From NCBI GenBank assembly GCA_963710165.1, contig CAVPYZ010000005.1, positions 124,001-188,000 of the forward strand: 64,000 bases of DNA, given 5' to 3'. This DNA comes from JACKIP01 sp963710165. Its GTDB lineage: Bacteria > Pseudomonadota > Alphaproteobacteria > Micavibrionales > Micavibrionaceae. Below are positions 17,101 to 24,784 of this stretch, one piece after another. The number at the start of each line of letters is the position of its first letter. Positions within the stretch are counted from its first letter, which is position 1. Position numbers and translations under genes: made by a program. The notes beneath the pieces were generated by a model. It was not told the DNA's origin. It made no database searches and saw nothing but the letters and a program-made list of their open reading frames with translations.

Positions 17101-17844
17101 TCAGCCAAAGCTTTGAACAAGCGATCCGGCAATCAGATACCATCCGTCCACCAGCACAAAGAACATGATTTTGAAAGGGAGGGATATGGTCACCGGCGGT
17201 AACATCATCATACCCATCGACATCAAAATAGACGCCGTCACCATATCAATGATTAAAAAAGGTAAGAACAACATAAAGCCAATTTCAAAAGCGCGCCGTA
17301 ATTCAGAGATCATAAAGGCAGGAATTAGAACCTGTAGAGGAACATCCATAATATCTTCCGGCACGTCTGTCTTACTCATTTGCATAAATAAATCCAGATC
17401 CTGCTCACGCACATGTTTGATCATGAATTCTTTAAATGGTGCAACCGTACGCGAAAATGCCTCCATCTCGTCAATCTCTTCTTCGACCAGCGGGGTGATG
17501 CCTTGCGTATAGGCGGCCTGGAATGTAGGTGCCATAATGAAAAAAGTCAGAAACAGCGCGAGAGAGACCATCACCGTATTCGGCGGTGTTTGCTGAATAC
17601 CTATCGCCGTTCTTAAAAATGACAACACCACCACAATCCGTGTAAAGGACGTCATCATAATCAAAATAGACGGTGCCAGAGACAGAACAGTTAAGAGCGC
17701 AACAATCTGGATCAGGCGTCCGCTGAATGTTCCGTTTTCGCTCTCATCCCCCAGATCAATTGTAATCTCCTGTGCGAAAGCGGGCAGGGCGGCAAACAAG
17801 CAAAAAAGGAAAGGGGGAAGAAATTTATTCAAAGGGCTTAACAT
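17101..17844 (-). CDS. fliP: Flagellar type III export gate protein FliP
   Basis: Core membrane component of the flagellar export gate, which assembles with FliQ and FliR. The 247 residues include a cleavable signal peptide (MLSPLNKFLPPFLFCLFAALPAFA), as is usual for FliP. The hallmark segment SILIMMTSFTRIVVVLSFLR lies at about residue 60, followed by IQQTPPNTVMVSLALFLTFF and a C-terminal pair of helices ending DGWYLIAGSLVQSF. It overlaps fliO by 20 bases, so translation is likely coupled. fliQ and fliR are encoded about 3 kb away on the opposite strand. Confidence 0.96.
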   Translation of the reverse strand: MLSPLNKFLPPFLFCLFAALPAFAQEITIDLGDESENGTFSGRLIQIVALLTVLSLAPSILIMMTSFTRIVVVLSFLRTAIGIQQTPPNTVMVSLALFLTFFIMAPTFQAAYTQGITPLVEEEIDEMEAFSRTVAPFKEFMIKHVREQDLDLFMQMSKTDVPEDIMDVPLQVLIPAFMISELRRAFEIGFMLFLPFLIIDMVTASILMSMGMMMLPPVTISLPFKIMFFVLVDGWYLIAGSLVQSFG

Positions 17845-18115
17845 CTTTTAATTCGGTTGATACTGGAATCTCTTTATCAATAACAGTTTCGCCGTTCTGG
17901 GACAGAATGACAAGATGTTGTTTCTGGTCACATTGTAAAATAACCGCGCGGTGCTTACTATCAATTGCAAGTGATTCCAGAATTTTCAGCCGTTTTCCCT
18001 GCGCGCCCTTCACATTATTCAGCCCGAATTTCTTGGCAAGTAATGCCAGCAGCCCCATAAGCGCCACCACAAAAACCAGCGCCAGCAACATATTGATAAT
18101 TTTTTCAGCTTCCAT
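17825..18115 (-). CDS. fliO: Flagellar biosynthetic protein FliO
   Basis: A 96-residue single-pass membrane protein. One hydrophobic helix covers residues 7-27 (MLLALVFVVALMGLLALLAKK). A short basic cytoplasmic domain follows, with LKILESLAIDSKHRAVILQCD, the conserved FliO pattern. FliO assists assembly of the FliP ring. The short length and overlap with fliP support the assignment, and sequence conservation in FliO is normally low. This is the first gene of a two-gene operon; the upstream region (18116-18265) separates it from a divergent outer membrane protein gene. Confidence 0.88.
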   Translation of the reverse strand: MEAEKIINMLLALVFVVALMGLLALLAKKFGLNNVKGAQGKRLKILESLAIDSKHRAVILQCDQKQHLVILSQNGETVIDKEIPVSTELKDVKPFE

Positions 18116-18265
18116 AGTTCCAAACTTAAAACATATGGATTTTTAAGGCGACAACTTTTCCAAATAAATTTTAAATCGGAATGAACTTAATCGCTCTTCG
18201 TGTGTTTGATCTGCGAACGAATTGGATTTTCAATTCCAGTGACGATTAAACAGAGGAAACAAAAA

Positions 18266-18883
18266 ATGAAAAAATTACTTTTAACATCAACATTTATTCT
18301 AACACTCGGCGCGGCACAGCAAGCTGACGCACAAGATAACAGCAAATATTCATTCAGCCCGTATGTCGGTGTTTATGGTGGTTATGGCTGGACAGACGGT
18401 GATAATGACTTTGGTAGCGACGTTGATCCGGAAGGCGGCGATTACGGTATTTATGCCGGTTTTTCAGCTGATGCATTATTGGATTCAACAATCAACCGTA
18501 CCGGTCTTGCGTTGAAAGGTGCGATCGAAGGTTATTATGGTTGGTCAGATGCCGATGATACAGTCAGCGGTGTGAAATTCGAAAAAGAAAACGAATGGGG
18601 CGTCCGTTTCCGTCCGGGTATCGAATTCCTAAGCAATGACTACATCATTGACACAACACCATATGCGATCATGGGCTACCGTCAGACAGAATACGAAGCC
18701 TCAATTGGTGGCGCGTCTGAAGATGAAACATTCCACGGTTTTGAACTGGGTCTGGGAACAGAGCTGGTTGCCTATGATAATATTGGTATTCGCATCGATT
18801 ACACCCACGTATTCTACGGCGAAGAAGACGGATTTGATCCGGATGAAGATAACATCCGCATTGGTGCAAGTTACCAGTTCTAA
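18266..18883 (+). CDS. Outer membrane beta-barrel protein
   Basis: A 205-residue protein with signal peptide MKKLLLTSTFILTLGAAQQADA and cleavage before QD. The mature part has alternating aromatic strands (FSPYVGVYGGYGW, DYGIYAGFSADA) and ends RIGASYQF with a terminal Phe, the signature for barrel assembly in the outer membrane. It is probably an eight-strand OmpA/OmpW-like porin family member. I chose the ATG at 18266 over an upstream ATG at 18200 because GAGG lies at a good distance and the signal peptide starts here. A strong terminator follows, so the gene is monocistronic. Confidence 0.88.
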   Translation: MKKLLLTSTFILTLGAAQQADAQDNSKYSFSPYVGVYGGYGWTDGDNDFGSDVDPEGGDYGIYAGFSADALLDSTINRTGLALKGAIEGYYGWSDADDTVSGVKFEKENEWGVRFRPGIEFLSNDYIIDTTPYAIMGYRQTEYEASIGGASEDETFHGFELGLGTELVAYDNIGIRIDYTHVFYGEEDGFDPDEDNIRIGASYQF

Positions 18884-18914
18884 ACAGATTTGCTAGGTAG
18901 TAGTGGCAAACAAG

Positions 18915-18947
18915 ACTTCCGGTTGTAATAGACCGGAAGTTTTTTTA
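18915..18947 (+). terminator. Rho-independent terminator of the beta-barrel gene
   Basis: Stem ACTTCCGGT / ACCGGAAGT of nine pairs with an eight-base loop, followed by a run of T residues. It lies 32 bases after the stop codon and just before the convergent FlhB-like gene's 3' end. Confidence 0.9.
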
Positions 18948-18950
18948 TTT

Positions 18951-19337
18951 TTATATATCTTCATCTTCTAAAACGGCATCAAACGGGTTTGGTTGACCGT
19001 TTGCGCGGTAAACATAGGAAAGAATTTCCGCCACGGCCATGAAACTTTCAGATGGTATGGGGCTGTCAATTTCAATTGTTGCCAGCATTTCTGCCAGTGT
19101 TGAATCTTCACGAATGCGCACGCCGTTTTCTTCGGCCAGTTTAATAATCTGCTCGGCAATTTTTCCGCGTCCTGCGGCGATAATCTTTGGTACATCACGA
19201 TCCAGCGTACGATCTTCAAGCGCGATTGCTGTTTGACGCTTCGATTTTTTCTTTATATTACGCGGATTTAGCGCGTCCCCGCGCAAATGATCGGGAATTT
19301 CGCCATAATCAGAGGGCGGAGGTTTATCTTTAGTCAT
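18951..19337 (-). CDS. FlhB C-terminal-domain protein (FhlX-type export switch homologue)
   Basis: A 128-residue cytoplasmic protein that matches only the C-terminal cytoplasmic domain of FlhB/YscU. RQTAIALEDRTLDRDVPKIIAAGRGKIAEQIIKLAEENGVRI and PSESFMAVAEILSYVYRANGQ are the conserved blocks. The membrane part and the NPTH autocleavage motif are absent. Stand-alone FlhB-like proteins of this kind can partly replace FlhB's C-domain in other bacteria. I chose the ATG at 19337 over a longer frame reaching 19583, which would run into flgB. Only 33 bases separate its start from that of divergent flgB, so the promoters must overlap. Confidence 0.87.
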   Translation of the reverse strand: MTKDKPPPSDYGEIPDHLRGDALNPRNIKKKSKRQTAIALEDRTLDRDVPKIIAAGRGKIAEQIIKLAEENGVRIREDSTLAEMLATIEIDSPIPSESFMAVAEILSYVYRANGQPNPFDAVLEDEDI

Positions 19338-19370
19338 CGAATTGGCACGGTTTCTGCATTTATCACTAGC

Positions 19371-19784
19371 ATGACACAGGATATTACACTTTTCAAAGCA
19401 ATCTCTGCCAAAATGGGCTACCTCGATACGCGTCAAAAGGTTTTGGCGAATAACGTTGCCAATGCGGATACACCGAATTATCGCTCCAAAGACCTGACGA
19501 AAGTCGATTTTGGCTCTCTCCTTAAGGATATTACAAGCGGTGATCGCATGAATGTTCATCTTGAAACGACAGACAGCCAGCATATGCCGGACCCGAATAA
19601 TATCGAAAAAGCTGATGAAATGAAGCGCAGAACAACTTACGAAGTCGCGCCAGCCGGAAATGCCGTTATTTTGGAAGAGGAAATCATCAAGGCAAATCAG
19701 AACACAATGGATTATAATATGATGACAAATTTATATTCCAAGCATGTTTCAATGATGCGTACCGCTCTCGGGCGTCAAGGATAG
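19371..19784 (+). CDS. flgB: Flagellar basal body rod protein FlgB
   Basis: Proximal rod protein exported through the flagellar type III system. At 137 residues it has the standard length. The N-terminal LFKAISAKMGYLDTRQKVLANNVANADTPNYRSKDL is the rod-protein signature, and the C-terminal helix (EIIKANQNTMDYNMMTNLYSKH) completes the coiled D0 domain. A longer frame starts at 19287, but the ATG at 19371 starts the conserved region and avoids overlap with the divergent gene. It begins the run flgB-flgC-fliE-fliQ-fliR. Confidence 0.95.
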   Translation: MTQDITLFKAISAKMGYLDTRQKVLANNVANADTPNYRSKDLTKVDFGSLLKDITSGDRMNVHLETTDSQHMPDPNNIEKADEMKRRTTYEVAPAGNAVILEEEIIKANQNTMDYNMMTNLYSKHVSMMRTALGRQG

Positions 19785-19801
19785 AATAGAAGGGACTAAA
19801 C

Positions 19802-20218
19802 ATGGATAATCTTTTTGGATCAATGACCATCTCCGCTTTTGGTATGCGGGCACAATCAGAGCGTATTCGTATGATCTCGGAAAACGTTGCCAATGCTGAA
19901 TCCGCCGCGGGCGCACCGGGGGAGCTACCCTATGCCCGTAAAAAGATTACATTCAAAAATGAAATGGACAAACAATACGGCATTGATCTGGTGCGGGTTG
20001 ATAAAATAGATGATCGTACAAATACGCCGTTTCCTGTAAAATTCATGCCGGATCATCCCGGTGCAAATGACAAGGGATATGTGGCCATGCCAAACGTGAA
20101 TTCCATCATCGAAATGGCTGATTACCGTGAGGCACAACGCAGTTATGAAGCCAATCTGGGTATGATTGAACAAACACGTAGCATGATGCAAAGAACAATA
20201 GACATCTTGCGGGCATAA
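19802..20218 (+). CDS. flgC: Flagellar basal body rod protein FlgC
   Basis: Rod protein that assembles with FlgB. The 138 residues begin with a rod/hook signature (MTISAFGMRAQSERIRMISENVANAESA) and end with NLGMIEQTRSMMQRTIDILRA, the C-terminal helix that coils with the N-terminal one. The length is typical. It starts 17 bases after flgB and is followed after 33 bases by fliE. The order flgB-flgC-fliE is the usual one. Confidence 0.95.
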   Translation: MDNLFGSMTISAFGMRAQSERIRMISENVANAESAAGAPGELPYARKKITFKNEMDKQYGIDLVRVDKIDDRTNTPFPVKFMPDHPGANDKGYVAMPNVNSIIEMADYREAQRSYEANLGMIEQTRSMMQRTIDILRA

Positions 20219-20220
20219 TA

Positions 20221-20229
20221 TGCTATAAT
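20221..20229 (+). promoter_or_regulatory. Possible internal extended -10 promoter before fliE
   Basis: The short flgC-fliE gap contains TGCTATAAT, a perfect extended -10 box. It would start transcription near 20236, just before an AAGGA ribosome-binding site and the fliE start at 20252. The -35 position is weak. This could uncouple fliE-fliQ-fliR from flgB-flgC, but it rests on sequence alone. Confidence 0.35.
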
Positions 20230-20251
20230 AATAGGGTATAAGGACATCTAA

Positions 20252-20587
20252 ATGACAATTGCTGACTCACTCAACGCTTCGAACGCCTATCAAAATATCT
20301 CTCGTCAGGTACAGGGAATTACGGGCGGCGATACGGATGCAACCGGAAAGTCGGGCGAGACATCCGGTGGCGGCGATTTCATGGGCATGGTTAAAAGCGC
20401 CGCCGAAAAATCTATTAATACCCTCAAATCAGGCGAGGTTGCTTCTGCAAAAGCTGTAACAGGTGAAACCACACTCCCTGAGTTAATCGAGGCTGTTACA
20501 GCCGCGGAAATGACATTGCAAACAACAGTTGCCGTGCGTGACCGTATGATCTCCGCATATCAAGACATAATGCGCATGCCGATTTAA
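20252..20587 (+). CDS. fliE: Flagellar hook-basal body complex protein FliE
   Basis: FliE joins the MS ring or export gate to the proximal rod. The 111-residue protein has the family C-terminal half: ELIEAVTAAEMTLQTTVAVRDRMISAYQDIMRMPI, ending in the conserved 'IMRMPI' motif. The N-terminal part is Gly/Ser-rich and variable, as in other members. An AAGGA ribosome-binding site precedes the ATG at a good distance. It lies between flgC and the interrupted spacer before fliQ. Confidence 0.95.
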   Translation: MTIADSLNASNAYQNISRQVQGITGGDTDATGKSGETSGGGDFMGMVKSAAEKSINTLKSGEVASAKAVTGETTLPELIEAVTAAEMTLQTTVAVRDRMISAYQDIMRMPI

Positions 20588-20682
20588 CATCGGTAATTTG
20601 CATATAATGCATAATTAATACTTTACTTTTTAACGTCTCTATCTTATTATTTTCTAAATTTAGTAAATAATAGAGAGAAAAT

Positions 20683-20944
20683 ATTTCACACATTTTAAAA
20701 AGCACCGTTACAGAATCAGCTCGTCCTGCATTTATGGCACTTGTTGCTGATATGATCGGACACAAACTTGCAGGAAATACGGTTATCGAGAACGCTAAAG
20801 AAGCGATTGAGGTAGTATCAGATGCCGCAAATCAAGCAGCACAAAAATAGGCGCCGCAGGACCTGACTCAGATGACTTTGTGGAAACAATTCCTTCTATA
20901 AGAGATCGCTTGGGTATTCCTGAAACACCTTCCTCGGATATGTG
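20683..20944 (+). pseudogene. Gene remnant in the fliE-fliQ gap
   Basis: Between fliE and fliQ is a roughly 400-base gap, where related operons are tightly packed. From 20701 one frame reads a 49-residue stretch beginning STVTESARPAFMALVADM and ending at a TAG at 20848. From about 20844 another frame continues with IGAAGPDSDDFVETIPSI and ends PETPSSDM at a TGA at 20942. Neither part has a convincing start codon. The change in frame and the lack of a start suggest a decayed or frame-shifted gene. I do not recognise the family. A chance open frame is also possible. Confidence 0.35.
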
Positions 20945-20998
20945 ATCTTAAGAAACTCTAGTCTTCGGCTTTTTATTCCGTTACCATTCTATTTATGA

Positions 20999-21262
20999 AT
21001 GAAGAAGAAATCATTGATCTGGCGCGTCGCGCGATTCTTAGTAATGATAGAGGTTAGTGCGCCTGTCATGTTAATCGGTCTGGTTGTTGGTGTTTCGATT
21101 GCACTGCTACAAGCTCTGACCCAAATTCAGGAAATAACCCTCGTATTTGTTCCCAAAATTATTGCTATTATGTTGGCATTATTTGTATTTCTACCCGGCA
21201 TGACAGCCGCCCTGATCGGCTTCACACAATTTCTTGCAGATGAAATCATAGCATTGGATTAG
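20999..21262 (+). CDS. fliQ: Flagellar export gate protein FliQ, with frame-shifted N-terminus
   Basis: Small two-helix protein of the flagellar export gate. From residue 15 on it is a normal FliQ: VMIEVSAPVMLIGLVVGVSI, then LLQALTQIQEITLVFVPKI and a second membrane helix. The first 14 residues (MKKKSLIWRVARFL) are not FliQ-like. The expected start, MNEEEIIDLARRAIL, is encoded in another frame from the ATG at 20995 and then runs into a stop. The two ATGs overlap as ATGAATG, and starting at the second restores the correct frame for the rest. Total length (87) is normal. The gene is followed by fliR after 2 bases. Confidence 0.85.
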   Translation: MKKKSLIWRVARFLVMIEVSAPVMLIGLVVGVSIALLQALTQIQEITLVFVPKIIAIMLALFVFLPGMTAALIGFTQFLADEIIALD

Positions 21263-21264
21263 AT

Positions 21265-22029
21265 ATGCTTGCCGATCTTTTCGTTTTGAATATAACTGCA
21301 TTTATCCTGACTTTTGCGCGTCTGGGCTCGGCTGTCATGATTATGCCGGGTGTGGGGGACTCCTTTGTCTCGACCAGAATCAGACTTCTGTTTGCTTTAT
21401 CATTCTCTATTGTTATGACACCGCTAGTAACAACTTTTTTGACGGATATACCGGAAGGTTTTGGTTTGTATGTTTTAATCGCTATGGAAGTCATCATTGG
21501 CCTGTTTATTGGTACGATCGCACGTATTTTTATGGCGGCGCTTGATACGGCGGGCATGGTTGTTTCCATTCACTCCGGCCTTGCCAATGCACAGATATTT
21601 AATCCGTCTTTCTCTGCACAAGGGTCTATTATTGGGGCATTTTTCTCGATCACAGGTGTTGTGTTGTTATTCGCATCCGGCCTTTATAGCGTTCTGCTAT
21701 ACGGTTTATATGATAGCTATAATATGTTTCCGATCGGCGGCGCTTTGATGATGGCTGATATGAGCGAGGTTGTCGTTCGCGCCATCGCGGTCAGCTTCAA
21801 AACAGGTATTCAAATCGCCGCTCCCTTTATGATTGTCTCATTATTGCTTTATGTCGGAATGGGTGTTTTGGCGCGTGTAATGCCGCAGGTGCAAATCTTT
21901 ATTCTATCTCTGCCAATACAAATTTTACTTTCCATGCTGTGTATGTCATTGGTGATATCGGCTGTGATGATGTTCTGGTTACAAAAATATGAGGACGGCA
22001 TCACCTTTTTCTTTTCGGGTGGCGGTTAA
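21265..22029 (+). CDS. fliR: Flagellar export gate protein FliR
   Basis: Multi-pass inner membrane protein that forms the export gate with FliP and FliQ. It has the typical length (254 residues). Conserved features are LTFARLGSAVMIMPGVGDSFVSTRIRL near the N-terminus, an IATLAGMVVS-like segment with GTIARIFMAALDTAGMVVS, and the C-terminal MGVLARVMPQVQIFILSLPIQILLSM. It starts 2 bases after fliQ. In many alphaproteobacteria flhB follows fliR, but here ybgC follows after 17 bases. Confidence 0.95.
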   Translation: MLADLFVLNITAFILTFARLGSAVMIMPGVGDSFVSTRIRLLFALSFSIVMTPLVTTFLTDIPEGFGLYVLIAMEVIIGLFIGTIARIFMAALDTAGMVVSIHSGLANAQIFNPSFSAQGSIIGAFFSITGVVLLFASGLYSVLLYGLYDSYNMFPIGGALMMADMSEVVVRAIAVSFKTGIQIAAPFMIVSLLLYVGMGVLARVMPQVQIFILSLPIQILLSMLCMSLVISAVMMFWLQKYEDGITFFFSGGG

Positions 22030-22046
22030 ATCTTTACAGTCAAATT

Positions 22047-22436
22047 ATGACTCATTCCGTAACTTACCGCGTTTATTATGAAGACACTGATGCTGGCGGC
22101 ATCATGTATCATGGCAATTTTATTAATTTTTGTGAGCGTGCACGCACGGAATATATTGATTCGAACGGCATTAGTAATAAGCAAATGCGCGAAGATCATA
22201 ATTTTGGCGTCGTTGTCAGACATGTTGAGGCCGATTATCGCGCGCCTGCATATCTGGAAGATTATCTACGCGTAGAAACCGAGCCGCTAGAGATTAAAAA
22301 TTCGTCTTTTGTGCTCAAACAAACTATCTTTCGCGGTGAAGATACGTTATTTGTAATGAAGGTAGTACTGGTGTGTATTAACGAAAAAATGCGCCCCATC
22401 AGAATTCCTGATATTTTTAAGAACATTTTGAAGTAG
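22047..22436 (+). CDS. ybgC: Tol-Pal associated acyl-CoA thioesterase YbgC
   Basis: Hot-dog-fold thioesterase, 129 residues, the standard length. The catalytic YYEDTDAGGIMYHGNFINFCERAR motif sits at residues 10-33. YbgC hydrolyses acyl-CoA or acyl-ACP thioesters and is encoded with tolQ and tolR in most Proteobacteria. tolQ begins 9 bases after its stop. It starts 17 bases after fliR, so the Tol genes may be transcribed from the flagellar operon or from an internal promoter. Confidence 0.94.
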   Translation: MTHSVTYRVYYEDTDAGGIMYHGNFINFCERARTEYIDSNGISNKQMREDHNFGVVVRHVEADYRAPAYLEDYLRVETEPLEIKNSSFVLKQTIFRGEDTLFVMKVVLVCINEKMRPIRIPDIFKNILK

Positions 22437-22445
22437 AAAAACATT

Positions 22446-23267
22446 ATGACAGCAAATACAGATAATTTAACAGCAGAAGCCGCCAGCGGGCTTTCCAGAG
22501 TCGATGTCGGCGCAGAGGCAATCGGGGAGAGTTTTAACGGCGATATGTCAATTTGGGGTTTGTTCATGCAAGCCGACATTATCGTGAAAACGGTCATGAT
22601 TATGTTGCTGGTTGCATCTGTATGGAGCTGGACACTTATTTTTGACAAACGCCGTGTCCTTGGAAAGTTAAACCGTCGCGCCACGAAATTCGAAGATGCG
22701 TTCTGGTCCGGTGAAGCATTAGACAAATTACATACCCGCGTGAAGAAAAGCCCCGAAGACCCGATGCTCTCCACCTTTTCTGCGGGAATGGAGGAATGGC
22801 AAACAGGAATCGCCAAAGGCGTTCCAACACAAGACCGTTTACAAGCCAGCCTGCAACAACGTATTGAACGCGCCATGATGGTCGCAATCGGTAAAGAAAT
22901 GCAGCGCCTTGAAAAGGGAATGACATTTTTGGCATCCGTTGGCTCGACGGCGCCGTTCATTGGTTTGTTTGGGACTGTATGGGGAATTATGAACAGCTTT
23001 TCGTCCATTGCAGCTTCTAATAATACATCTTTGGCAGTTGTGGCCCCGGGAATTGCGGAGGCGTTATTTGCAACGGCTCTGGGCTTGGTTGCGGCGATAC
23101 CTGCGGTTATATTTTATAATTTGTTCACCACCAATCTAAACCGCTATGCCGATCGTCTGGAAACATTCTCCACAGAGTTTTCCACCATTTTATCCCGCCA
23201 TATGGATCAACAGAATGAGCCATCTGTAAATATAAATCAAAATAACTCCAAACTGGCGGCGGAATAG
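22446..23267 (+). CDS. tolQ: Tol-Pal system protein TolQ
   Basis: Three-helix inner membrane protein that forms the proton-driven motor with TolR. The 273-residue protein is longer than E. coli TolQ by an N-terminal extension. The conserved block GSTAPFIGLFGTVWGIMNSFSSIA and the third helix with LFATALGLVAAIPAVIFYN are both present. The motor energises outer membrane constriction and lipid homeostasis. It lies directly between ybgC and tolR. tolA, tolB and pal, which often follow, are not in the window. Confidence 0.94.
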   Translation: MTANTDNLTAEAASGLSRVDVGAEAIGESFNGDMSIWGLFMQADIIVKTVMIMLLVASVWSWTLIFDKRRVLGKLNRRATKFEDAFWSGEALDKLHTRVKKSPEDPMLSTFSAGMEEWQTGIAKGVPTQDRLQASLQQRIERAMMVAIGKEMQRLEKGMTFLASVGSTAPFIGLFGTVWGIMNSFSSIAASNNTSLAVVAPGIAEALFATALGLVAAIPAVIFYNLFTTNLNRYADRLETFSTEFSTILSRHMDQQNEPSVNINQNNSKLAAE

Positions 23268-23270
23268 AAA

Positions 23271-23711
23271 ATGGGCGCATCACTCGGATCAGGACAAGGT
23301 GGAACAAGAGGGCGTGGCAAGCGCGGCTATCGCCCCATGGCGGAAATCAACATGACGCCGTTTATTGATGTCATGCTGGTGCTATTAATTGTTTTCATGG
23401 TCTCTGCGCCGCTTTTGACTGCGGGCGTCCCTGTTGATCTGCCATCTTCCGAAGCCAAACCGCTAACACAGGAAAACGAAGAACCGTTAGAGGTATCTTT
23501 GCGCGTCAATGGCGAGATTTATCTTGAAGAAACACTTGTAAAAAAAGATCGTCTGATCCAGACACTTTCCGCAATTACGGAGAATAATCCTGATCGCCGA
23601 ATTTATGTGCGTGGTGATCAAACACTGCCCTATGGCACGATCATGTCCACAATCGGCGCGATAAATGCCGCGGGTTTTCGCAAAGTTGCTTTAATCACAG
23701 AACAGAAATAA
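23271..23711 (+). CDS. tolR: Tol-Pal system protein TolR
   Basis: ExbD/TolR family protein, 146 residues, with one membrane helix. The segment INMTPFIDVMLVLLIVFMVSAPLL places the essential Asp33 in the helix. The periplasmic domain follows with LRVNGEIYLEE and YVRGDQTLPYGTIM. The basic Gly-rich N-terminus is typical. It starts 3 bases after tolQ. The next gene is convergent and begins 2 bases after the tolR stop, which ends the tol cluster here. Confidence 0.94.
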   Translation: MGASLGSGQGGTRGRGKRGYRPMAEINMTPFIDVMLVLLIVFMVSAPLLTAGVPVDLPSSEAKPLTQENEEPLEVSLRVNGEIYLEETLVKKDRLIQTLSAITENNPDRRIYVRGDQTLPYGTIMSTIGAINAAGFRKVALITEQK

Positions 23712-23713
23712 TA

Positions 23714-24001
23714 CTATCTGTTGGTATTCGGGCGTTTTGATAAATGCGCGGGCGTCCAGTTACAATCAATACCACCTGCCGCGCCGTCACTGCCAAATGC
23801 TTCATATACAACGCATTTTAAATCTTCACCGTTTGTATTGGCGAGTGGAATGGTAATGACCGTAATCCCGTTATCAAGCTTGATATCTATACGCCCCTCT
23901 TTAATGGCAACGGACGGCGCAATCACTTCCTGTGCAGAGGCGTTTTGTAAAAGCGGCAGACATAGAAAACAGCTGAGAAGTAAGGGGAAAAATTTCATCA
24001 T
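23714..24001 (-). CDS. Small secreted protein of unknown function
   Basis: A 95-residue protein with a clear signal peptide (MMKFFPLLLSCFLCLPLLQNASA, cleavage before QE). The mature 72 residues are beta-rich and hold two Cys, CVVYEAFG and DCNWTP, which may form a disulfide in the periplasm. I do not recognise a family. It is transcribed after the glycosyltransferase and ends 2 bases from the convergent tolR stop. Its position gives no firm clue to function. Confidence 0.7.
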   Translation of the reverse strand: MMKFFPLLLSCFLCLPLLQNASAQEVIAPSVAIKEGRIDIKLDNGITVITIPLANTNGEDLKCVVYEAFGSDGAAGGIDCNWTPAHLSKRPNTNR

Positions 24002-24010
24002 AAAGTCCTT

Positions 24011-24781
24011 TTATTTAACAATCGGTCGGTTTAACACTCTTTGCCATATGCGAATATGCCGGTATTTGGCATAGATATAAGAATTGCCAAGACCATACAA
24101 ACCGCCTGTTATATGTCCGCGTAAAAAGTACGCTTTAAAAAAGCTTATAATAAATTCAAACGGTAATCTAAGAATATTTTTGAGTTGTGACCCGCGCTTT
24201 TCTTCGTTGAAGTAAAAAATAGCACGCTCGCGCATTTTCGCTTCCAATTCAGGCAGGTTTAAAAAAGAATAATGATGAATGATATGTTTAAAGTTATGGA
24301 TTTTATATGCGGGCCGACGATTAATATTATCGAACGTACTGTGACGCGGAAACCCCAGCTTGTTCTTATTATATAAACGAATGCGATGATATGTTCTGGC
24401 AAAGGGGCGCGGCTTTTGTTCCTGCGGCAGGACATTCACTATTCTCATCTCTGCACCGTCATAATGTGCGCTCATTTCGGGATTTTTCAGAAATTCTGTA
24501 ATCTCCTCCCGAAGGTCTGCCGTGACCACTTCATCTGCGTCCAGATTCAGCACCCAATTATGCGAACACAGCTCTTGCGCTGCGTGTTTTTGCTGTCCGA
24601 ATCCGTCAAATGGACGCGTTGAAAATTTTGCATTATGCGCTTCGGCAATTTGTCGGGTTTGATCCGTGCTGCCCGAATCCAGAATAATGATTTCATCAGC
24701 AATCGGTTTGATTGCTTTCAGCGTTTTATCCAGCCGTTGCTCTTCGTTTTTTGTAATCAAAAAGACGGAAAGCTTTTCCAT
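24011..24781 (-). CDS. Glycosyltransferase family 2, WaaE/KdtX-like
   Basis: A 256-residue GT-A glycosyltransferase. The N-terminal LSVFLITKNEEQRLDKTL starts the nucleotide-sugar-binding fold. The motif DSGSTDQTRQIA is typical of family 2, and NWVLNLDADEVVT carries the DxD metal-binding residues. The rest, including GFPRHSTFD and a C-terminal helical tail, resembles WaaE (KdtX), which adds a glucose to the LPS inner core. Substrate is inferred from resemblance only. It lies between a lipoprotein gene and a small secreted protein gene, with 3- and 9-base gaps, so the three are probably one operon. Confidence 0.88.
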   Translation of the reverse strand: MEKLSVFLITKNEEQRLDKTLKAIKPIADEIIILDSGSTDQTRQIAEAHNAKFSTRPFDGFGQQKHAAQELCSHNWVLNLDADEVVTADLREEITEFLKNPEMSAHYDGAEMRIVNVLPQEQKPRPFARTYHRIRLYNKNKLGFPRHSTFDNINRRPAYKIHNFKHIIHHYSFLNLPELEAKMRERAIFYFNEEKRGSQLKNILRLPFEFIISFFKAYFLRGHITGGLYGLGNSYIYAKYRHIRIWQRVLNRPIVK

Positions 24782-24784
24782 GTT

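Noticed and set aside
18219..18236. Operator upstream of the beta-barrel gene (GAATTG-CAATTC)
   Set aside because: The six-base inverted repeat is too short and AT-rich to rise above chance.
19338..19583. Longer start of the FlhB-like gene at 19583
   Set aside because: It would overlap flgB by more than 200 bases and adds residues with no family match.
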